A program made the position numbers and the translations under genes. 64,000 nt of DNA from Micromonospora sp. U21 (GTDB lineage: Bacteria > Actinomycetota > Actinomycetes > Mycobacteriales > Micromonosporaceae), in contig NZ_JAGPYK010000012.1 in the NCBI RefSeq assembly GCF_018070045.1, forward strand, positions 1-64,000, in the 5' to 3' direction. Of the stretch, positions 60,013 to 64,000 are shown piece after piece. Under the pieces are notes generated by a model. It worked only from the letters and a program-made list of their open reading frames with translations. It was not told the DNA's origin and made no database searches. Every line of letters begins with the position of its first letter. Positions within the stretch are counted from its first letter, which is position 1.

Positions 60013-60873
60013 TCACCCCTCGGCGAACACCTCGGCCACCACCTGACCGGCGGGGCCCTGCTCACCGCTCACCCGCCCCCAGGTGCCGTCCCGGGCCGTC
60101 CACTCCAGGCCGCCGAAGCGGACCAGCTTCACCCCGTGGTCCTGTGCGTGGGAGACCAGCCAGTGCGCGTACCGCCAGCCGTCGCGCTGGTCGCCCGCGG
60201 TCACCGCCAGCCCGGTCTGGTCCGCCGGATCGGTGCTCGACACCCCCCAGTCCAGCACCAGGTTGCGGGTCAACTGGGCGGCCGCCGTCGCGCCGCGCAT
60301 CAGCGGGGTGCGCCCCACCGAGCAGGCGACCGCGCCGGTGGCGTCGCCCAGCAGTGCCCGGCTGAGCACCTCGGAGTCGTCGGCCCACTTCTGGTACGCC
60401 TCGGGGAACGCCGAGCGCTGCACCCGCTGGGCGGCGTCGGTGACCCGCATCGACTCCCAGCCGCGCACCTTCTTCAGCGCCGCGTAGAACCGGTTCGCCG
60501 CGTAGCGCGGATCGCGGATCTGTTTCGGTGTGCCCCAGCCCTGGCTCGGGCGCTGCTGGAACAGGCCGACCGAGTCACGGTCACCGTCGGCGAGGTTGCG
60601 CAGCCCGGATTCCTGGTACGCCGTGGCCAGCGCGACCACCACGGCCCGCTCGGGCATCCCGCGTTGCGCGCCGATCGCCGCGATGGTCGCCGCGTTGGCC
60701 ATCTGGTCGGCGTCCAGGGCGACCCGGCCGTCGGCCTGGACCGTGCAGGTCCGCGAGGACAGCGGCAGTCGCAACCGGTCACCGACCTGCCGCAGGACGA
60801 GCCAGACTGCGATCACGGCGATGAGGACGAGAACCAATCCACCCGCCACGGTTGCCCGAGTTCGCACCCACAC
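60013..60873 (-). CDS. Membrane-anchored SLT-like envelope protein
   Basis: A 286-residue protein. A short basic start is followed by one membrane helix (VAGGLVLVLIAVIAVWLVL). The periplasmic domain contains AYQESGLRNLADGDRDSVGLFQQRPSQGWG, like the glutamate-serine motif of soluble lytic transglycosylases, then IRDPRYAANRFYAALKKV. A cysteine pair may form a disulphide. Related proteins are often listed as 'heavy metal transporter' without evidence. A role in peptidoglycan turnover is inferred. GTG 60873 with GGGGG upstream is chosen; GTG 60867 is also possible. Confidence 0.82.
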   Translation of the reverse strand: MWVRTRATVAGGLVLVLIAVIAVWLVLRQVGDRLRLPLSSRTCTVQADGRVALDADQMANAATIAAIGAQRGMPERAVVVALATAYQESGLRNLADGDRDSVGLFQQRPSQGWGTPKQIRDPRYAANRFYAALKKVRGWESMRVTDAAQRVQRSAFPEAYQKWADDSEVLSRALLGDATGAVACSVGRTPLMRGATAAAQLTRNLVLDWGVSSTDPADQTGLAVTAGDQRDGWRYAHWLVSHAQDHGVKLVRFGGLEWTARDGTWGRVSGEQGPAGQVVAEVFAEG

Positions 60874-61043
60874 CCCCAGATCGACAGTCCGACAAGCGTA
60901 CGTCCCGCGGCGGCCAATCCGGGTCGTCCGACCGGTTTCGACCGTGGCCGGCCCGGCCGCACCAACCGGCGTTCCCGCTCCGACTGCGGTCTCACCTGCC
61001 CGTACCGCCCTTCCGTCCGACCCAATTCGATAATAATCGGGCA

Positions 61044-61199
61044 TTCATCAGCGCGGCTTCCATGGCCCGAATGATCGGTGGCCACGTACCCCCGATGGTC
61101 GGGCACGCCGCCGCGAACGCCGGCATCATCGGCATGACCCGACAACTCGCACTCGAGGGCGCGCCGCACGGGATCCGCGCGGTGGCGATCAGTCCAGCA
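61044..61199 (+). pseudogene. Remnant of a short-chain dehydrogenase gene
   Basis: The frame reads FISAASMARMIGGHVPPMV, then GHAAANAGIIGMTRQLALEG and GIRAVAISPA, the middle-to-late part of an SDR. The catalytic tyrosine and lysine of YxxxK are replaced by histidine and asparagine (HAAAN). No upstream cofactor-binding part or downstream C-terminus is present. The fragment lies between two minus-strand genes and is not expected to make an enzyme. Confidence 0.8.
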
Positions 61200-61215
61200 A
61201 CGCCATCCGGAGCGC

Positions 61216-62004
61216 TCAGACGTCGAGAGCGGGCACCCAGCGCGCCGGTCGTTTCTCCCGGAACGCGGTGACCCCCTCGCGTCCCTCGTCGGAGAGGAAG
61301 TAGCCGGTCGAGAGAGCGGACAGCCGGGCGAGCTCCGCGCGCAGCTCGGCGGTGCCCGGCCGGCGCAGCAGTTCCTTGGCGCCGGCCAGCGCGCCGGGCG
61401 CGCCGCGCACCAGCGAGTCGCAGTACCGGCGTACCGCCGCGTCCAGCCCGTCCGCCGGGACAGCGGCGGTGACCAGGCCGATCTCGGCGGCCCGACGGCC
61501 GTCGAAGGTGTCCCCGGTCAGGTACAGCTCGGCGGCGGCGCGCGGGTGCAGCCGGGGCAGCACGGTCGCCGAGATCACCGCCGGGATCACCCCGATCCGC
61601 ACCTCGGTGAAGGCGAACGTCGCCTCGTCGGCGCAGACGGCCAGGTCGGCGGCGGCGATCAGGCCCAACCCGCCGGCCCGCGCCGGACCGGCGACCCGGG
61701 CCAGCACCGGCTTCGGGCACTCCCAGAGCGCGGCGAGCACGTCGCCCAGCATCCCGGCCGGCACCGTCCCGCTGGCGTACGCCGCGGCGGTCTCCTTCAG
61801 GTCCGCGCCCGAGCAGAAGACCGGGCCGGTGTGGTCGAGCACGACCACCCGGACCGCGTCGTCGGCCACCGCGTCGGCCAGCCCGGCCAGCAGCTGGGTC
61901 ATCAGGCCGGTGGAGAGCGCGTTGCGGTTGTGCGGGCTGTCCAGGGTGAGGGTGGTCACCCCGCGGGCCGTGGAGACCCGCACGAGCACGTCGGGAGAGG
62001 TCAT
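61216..62004 (-). CDS. Enoyl-CoA hydratase/isomerase family protein
   Basis: A 262-residue crotonase-fold protein. The oxyanion-hole segments are VFCSGADLKE and ARVAGPARAGGLGLIAAADLAVC, followed by FAFTEVRIGVIPAVIS. In canonical hydratases two glutamates catalyse water addition; the first falls in the second segment as alanine or glycine (PARAGGLGL), while FTEVRIGVIPAVIS keeps one glutamate, so hydratase activity is not assured. The ATG at 62004 follows TAGTGT by seven bases. It is divergent from hemW with only 19 bp between the start codons. Confidence 0.9.
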   Translation of the reverse strand: MTSPDVLVRVSTARGVTTLTLDSPHNRNALSTGLMTQLLAGLADAVADDAVRVVVLDHTGPVFCSGADLKETAAAYASGTVPAGMLGDVLAALWECPKPVLARVAGPARAGGLGLIAAADLAVCADEATFAFTEVRIGVIPAVISATVLPRLHPRAAAELYLTGDTFDGRRAAEIGLVTAAVPADGLDAAVRRYCDSLVRGAPGALAGAKELLRRPGTAELRAELARLSALSTGYFLSDEGREGVTAFREKRPARWVPALDV

Positions 62005-62010
62005 GCCGGG

Positions 62011-62016
62011 CACACT
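62011..62016 (+). promoter_or_regulatory. -10-like element CACACT of hemW
   Basis: CACACT ends seven bases before the hemW ATG at 62024; it matches TANNNT at positions 2 and 6. It overlaps the opposite-strand -10 of the enoyl-CoA hydratase gene. Confidence 0.4.
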
Positions 62017-62017
62017 A
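62012..62017 (-). promoter_or_regulatory. -10 element TAGTGT of the enoyl-CoA hydratase gene
   Basis: TAGTGT on the minus strand ends seven bases before the ATG at 62004, with no room for a leader. It overlaps the hemW -10 region. Confidence 0.55.
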
Positions 62018-62023
62018 GTGGCC

Positions 62024-63247
62024 ATGCCCGGCGTCCTTCCAGATGGTGAGACCGTCCCCGCCGACGGATCGCTGCCCGCCACCGCCACCACCACGGTCGG
62101 CGCGCGCGGCTTCGGCGTGTACGTCCACGTGCCGTTCTGCGCCAGCCGCTGCGGCTACTGCGACTTCAACACCTACACATCGGCTGAGTTGGGCGGCGGC
62201 GCCAGCCGCGAGGGGTACGCCGACACCGTGCTGGCCGAGCTGGCGCTCGCCGCCCGGGTGCTCGGCGACAGCCCACCGCCGCGGGTCGACACGGTCTTCG
62301 TCGGAGGTGGCACGCCCACCCTGCTCCCCGCCGACGACCTGGCCCGCATCCTCGACGGCATCGACCGCACCTGGGGGCTGGCCGCCGACGCCGAGGTCAC
62401 CACCGAGGCCAACCCGGAATCGGTCACCCCGGAGTCGCTGAAGCTGCTGCGGGCCGCCGGGTACACCCGGATCTCGCTCGGCATGCAGTCCGCCTCCCCG
62501 GGGGTGCTGGCGATCCTGGACCGCAAGCACAGCGCCGGCCGGGCCACCGCCGCCGCCCTGGAGGCGCGCGACGCCGGGTTCGAGCACGTCAACCTGGACC
62601 TGATCTACGGCACCCCGGGGGAGCGGGCCGGGGACTTCGCCGCCTCGCTCGACCAGGTGGTCGCCGCCGGGGTGGACCACGTCAGCGCGTACGCCCTGAT
62701 CGTGGAGGACGGCACCCGGCTGGCCGCCCGGATGCGCCGCGGCGAGCTGCCGTACCCCAGCGACGACGTCGCCGCGGACCGCTACCTGGCCGCGGAGGCT
62801 GCCCTCGACGCGGCCGGCCTGTCCTGGTACGAGGTCTCCAACTGGGCCAGCACCGACGAGGCCCGGTGCCGGCACAACCTGCTCTACTGGACCGGCGCCG
62901 ACTGGTGGGGGCTGGGCCCCGGGGCGCACAGCCACGTCGGCGGGGTGCGCTGGTGGAACGTCAAGCACCCGTCTGCGTACGCGCAGCGGCTGGCCGCCGG
63001 CGCGTCACCCGGCCTGGCCCGGGAGGTGCTCACCGCCGACGAGACGCACATGGAGGACGTGATGCTCCGGCTGCGGCTCGCCACCGGCCTGCCGCTGGCG
63101 GTGCTCGACGCCACCGGCCGGGCCGGCGCCGAGCGGGCGCTGGCCGGCGGCCTGCTGGCCGCACCGGAGTACGCGGCCGGCCGGGCGGTGCTCACCCTGC
63201 GCGGGCGGCTGCTCGCCGACGCCGTGGTGCGCGACCTGCTGCCCTGA
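62024..63247 (+). CDS. hemW: Radical SAM heme chaperone HemW
   Basis: A 407-residue radical SAM protein. The cluster cysteines are C39, C43 and C46 in FCASRCGYC, followed by FVGGGTPTLL and the HemW segment NLDLIYGTPGE. The C-terminal domain carries HNLLYWTGADWWGLGPGAHSH. HemW transfers heme to target proteins and is often mislabelled HemN. The ATG at 62024 fits the CACACT spacing. The first 28 residues are a low-complexity extension. It is conserved near lepA in Actinobacteria. Confidence 0.95.
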   Translation: MPGVLPDGETVPADGSLPATATTTVGARGFGVYVHVPFCASRCGYCDFNTYTSAELGGGASREGYADTVLAELALAARVLGDSPPPRVDTVFVGGGTPTLLPADDLARILDGIDRTWGLAADAEVTTEANPESVTPESLKLLRAAGYTRISLGMQSASPGVLAILDRKHSAGRATAAALEARDAGFEHVNLDLIYGTPGERAGDFAASLDQVVAAGVDHVSAYALIVEDGTRLAARMRRGELPYPSDDVAADRYLAAEAALDAAGLSWYEVSNWASTDEARCRHNLLYWTGADWWGLGPGAHSHVGGVRWWNVKHPSAYAQRLAAGASPGLAREVLTADETHMEDVMLRLRLATGLPLAVLDATGRAGAERALAGGLLAAPEYAAGRAVLTLRGRLLADAVVRDLLP

Positions 63248-63287
63248 GCCGGTGCACCGGGCCGGCCGGGGGAGCGGCCGACCCGGG

Positions 63288-63956
63288 TCACTTGATGAAA
63301 CTTGCCGACATCGGGTAGCGGTAGGGCTGACCCTCGTTGGCCTTCATGCCGGCGATGATCCCGAACAGGATCTGGATCACCACCACCGCGATGCTGGGCA
63401 GGAAGAGCAGGCACCAGCTGACGAAGAGCAGCACGAACGCGATGATCGACCAGAGGATCTGGAAGTTCAGCGCGGCCAGGGCGTGCGCCCGGACGGCCGG
63501 CGACTGCTGACCGCGGGCCAGATAGGCGATGAGCGGGGCGACGAAGCCCAGCGGACCGAAGCTGATCAGCGCGCCGACGGCGCCGCCGAAGTGCGCGACC
63601 AGCGCCCACGTCTTGTCCTCGTTGCTGGCGTAGCCGCCGCCGGGGCCGCCGTAGGCGCCGCCGGTCGGATAGCCGCCAGGGGGATAGCCGCCAGGGGGAT
63701 AGCCCCCGGGGGGCGGGTAGCCCCCGGGCGGAGGGTAGCCCCCGGGCGGAGGGTAGCCGCCCGACGGCGGTTGGTCACCGGTGGGCGGCGGATAGCCACC
63801 GGCCGGGGGATAGCCGCCCGGGCCGGGTGCCCCGGACAGTGGTGCGGTGGGTGGCTCGGCCGGGGAGGCCGGGCCGGGAGCGGCCGGCGGGTAGGTCGGC
63901 TCCGGCTGCTGATCGCCGGGGTCTCCCGCACCGGGAGGGCGAGGTGGTTCAGTCAT
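63288..63956 (-). CDS. DUF4870 membrane protein with PPGGY repeat tail
   Basis: A 222-residue protein. The first 125 residues are proline-, glycine- and tyrosine-rich with tandem GGYPPP units. The C-terminal DUF4870 domain has helices containing VGALISFGPLGFVAPLIAYL, HALAALNFQILWSIIAFVLLFV and SIAVVVIQILFGIIAGM. The family is uncharacterised; the cytoplasmic repeat tail could mediate self-association. The ATG at 63956 follows TACCGT by seven bases. Confidence 0.9.
   Translation of the reverse strand: MTEPPRPPGAGDPGDQQPEPTYPPAAPGPASPAEPPTAPLSGAPGPGGYPPAGGYPPPTGDQPPSGGYPPPGGYPPPGGYPPPGGYPPGGYPPGGYPTGGAYGGPGGGYASNEDKTWALVAHFGGAVGALISFGPLGFVAPLIAYLARGQQSPAVRAHALAALNFQILWSIIAFVLLFVSWCLLFLPSIAVVVIQILFGIIAGMKANEGQPYRYPMSASFIK
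63660..63770. repeat. Tandem 15-18 bp coding repeats in the DUF4870 gene
   Basis: About six units of the type CCGCCAGGGGGATAG or CCCCCGGGCGGAGGGTAG encode the GGYPP and GGYPPP repeats. Two 18-bp units and two 15-bp units are identical, a layout prone to copy-number change. Confidence 0.75.
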
Positions 63957-63963
63957 GGATGTC

Positions 63964-63969
63964 ACGGTA
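63964..63969 (-). promoter_or_regulatory. -10 element TACCGT of the DUF4870 gene
   Basis: TACCGT on the minus strand ends seven bases before the ATG at 63956, suggesting leaderless expression. Confidence 0.5.
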
Positions 63970-64000
63970 GGGGCCGGTGGCAACGCCGCACCAGAGCGAC

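Noticed and set aside
63660..63770. Short tandem repeats as a CRISPR array
   Set aside because: Units are 15-18 bp without spacers, are in frame and encode GGYPP repeats of the DUF4870 protein; no cas genes are present.

Overview
The window is chromosomal DNA of a high-G+C actinomycete, most likely Micromonosporaceae and probably Micromonospora or a close relative. This is inferred from near-exclusive G/C at third codon positions, many GTG starts, an actinobacterial translational ileS T-box, TANNNT promoters lying 6-8 nt from start codons, and dispersed palindromic repeats built on AAGGGGCCCTT. I see no complete tRNA, CRISPR array, insertion sequence or prophage. Two decayed gene remnants and one degenerate direct repeat mark small past rearrangements.

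The backbone follows the order known from mycobacteria and streptomycetes: the end of an rRNA operon (3' end of 5S rRNA), valS-folC-DUF4233-ndk, a radical-SAM pair followed by the RNase E/G gene, rplU-rpmA-obgE, nadD-rsfS-gpgP-like phosphatase, degV, comEA-comEC-holA, rpsT (opposite strand), lepA, hemW. Its themes are tRNA charging, folate and nucleotide metabolism, RNA processing, ribosome assembly, DNA uptake and replication.

Accessory segments interrupt this backbone. At 5.4-6.8 kb is a membrane protein fused to a glyoxalase-fold domain. At 7.4-12.5 kb are an ECF41-type sigma factor with its AhpD-like partner, an ABC-2 exporter (ATPase plus two permeases) and an ArsR-like regulator. At 12.5-18.4 kb are T-box-controlled ileS, a plsC-type acyltransferase and a proline-rich membrane protein that is a paralogue of the first gene of the window. 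At 27.6-40 kb are a GNAT enzyme, DUF6766 and DUF4383 membrane proteins, a three-gene stress-type cassette (coiled-coil membrane protein, holin-like, DUF3618) behind a SigB-like promoter, a CYP152 peroxygenase / small ORF / glycosyltransferase operon, a DUF397 protein, aminopeptidase N, and an FAD monooxygenase near a PadR regulator with striking palindromes. At 43.6-44.4 kb is a SnoaL-like gene plus a frameshifted DUF397 remnant, bounded by two related copies of an SDR 3' end. At 53.4-62 kb are a tandemly duplicated GlsB/YeaQ-type membrane gene with its leader, a sugar ABC importer lacking its own ATPase, a MOSC protein, a phytanoyl-CoA-dioxygenase-like protein, an SLT-like envelope protein, an SDR remnant and an enoyl-CoA hydratase. 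A DUF4870 protein ends the window.

No clearly new multi-gene defence or biosynthetic system is evident. The most unusual items are a radical-SAM-associated gene that appears to start at ATC behind a strong ribosome-binding site, a complete ECF41 autoregulatory promoter, the tandem gene-plus-leader duplication, the shared palindrome motif around the PadR/monooxygenase genes, and more than a dozen predicted leaderless promoters, including one divergent pair in a 19-bp gap.
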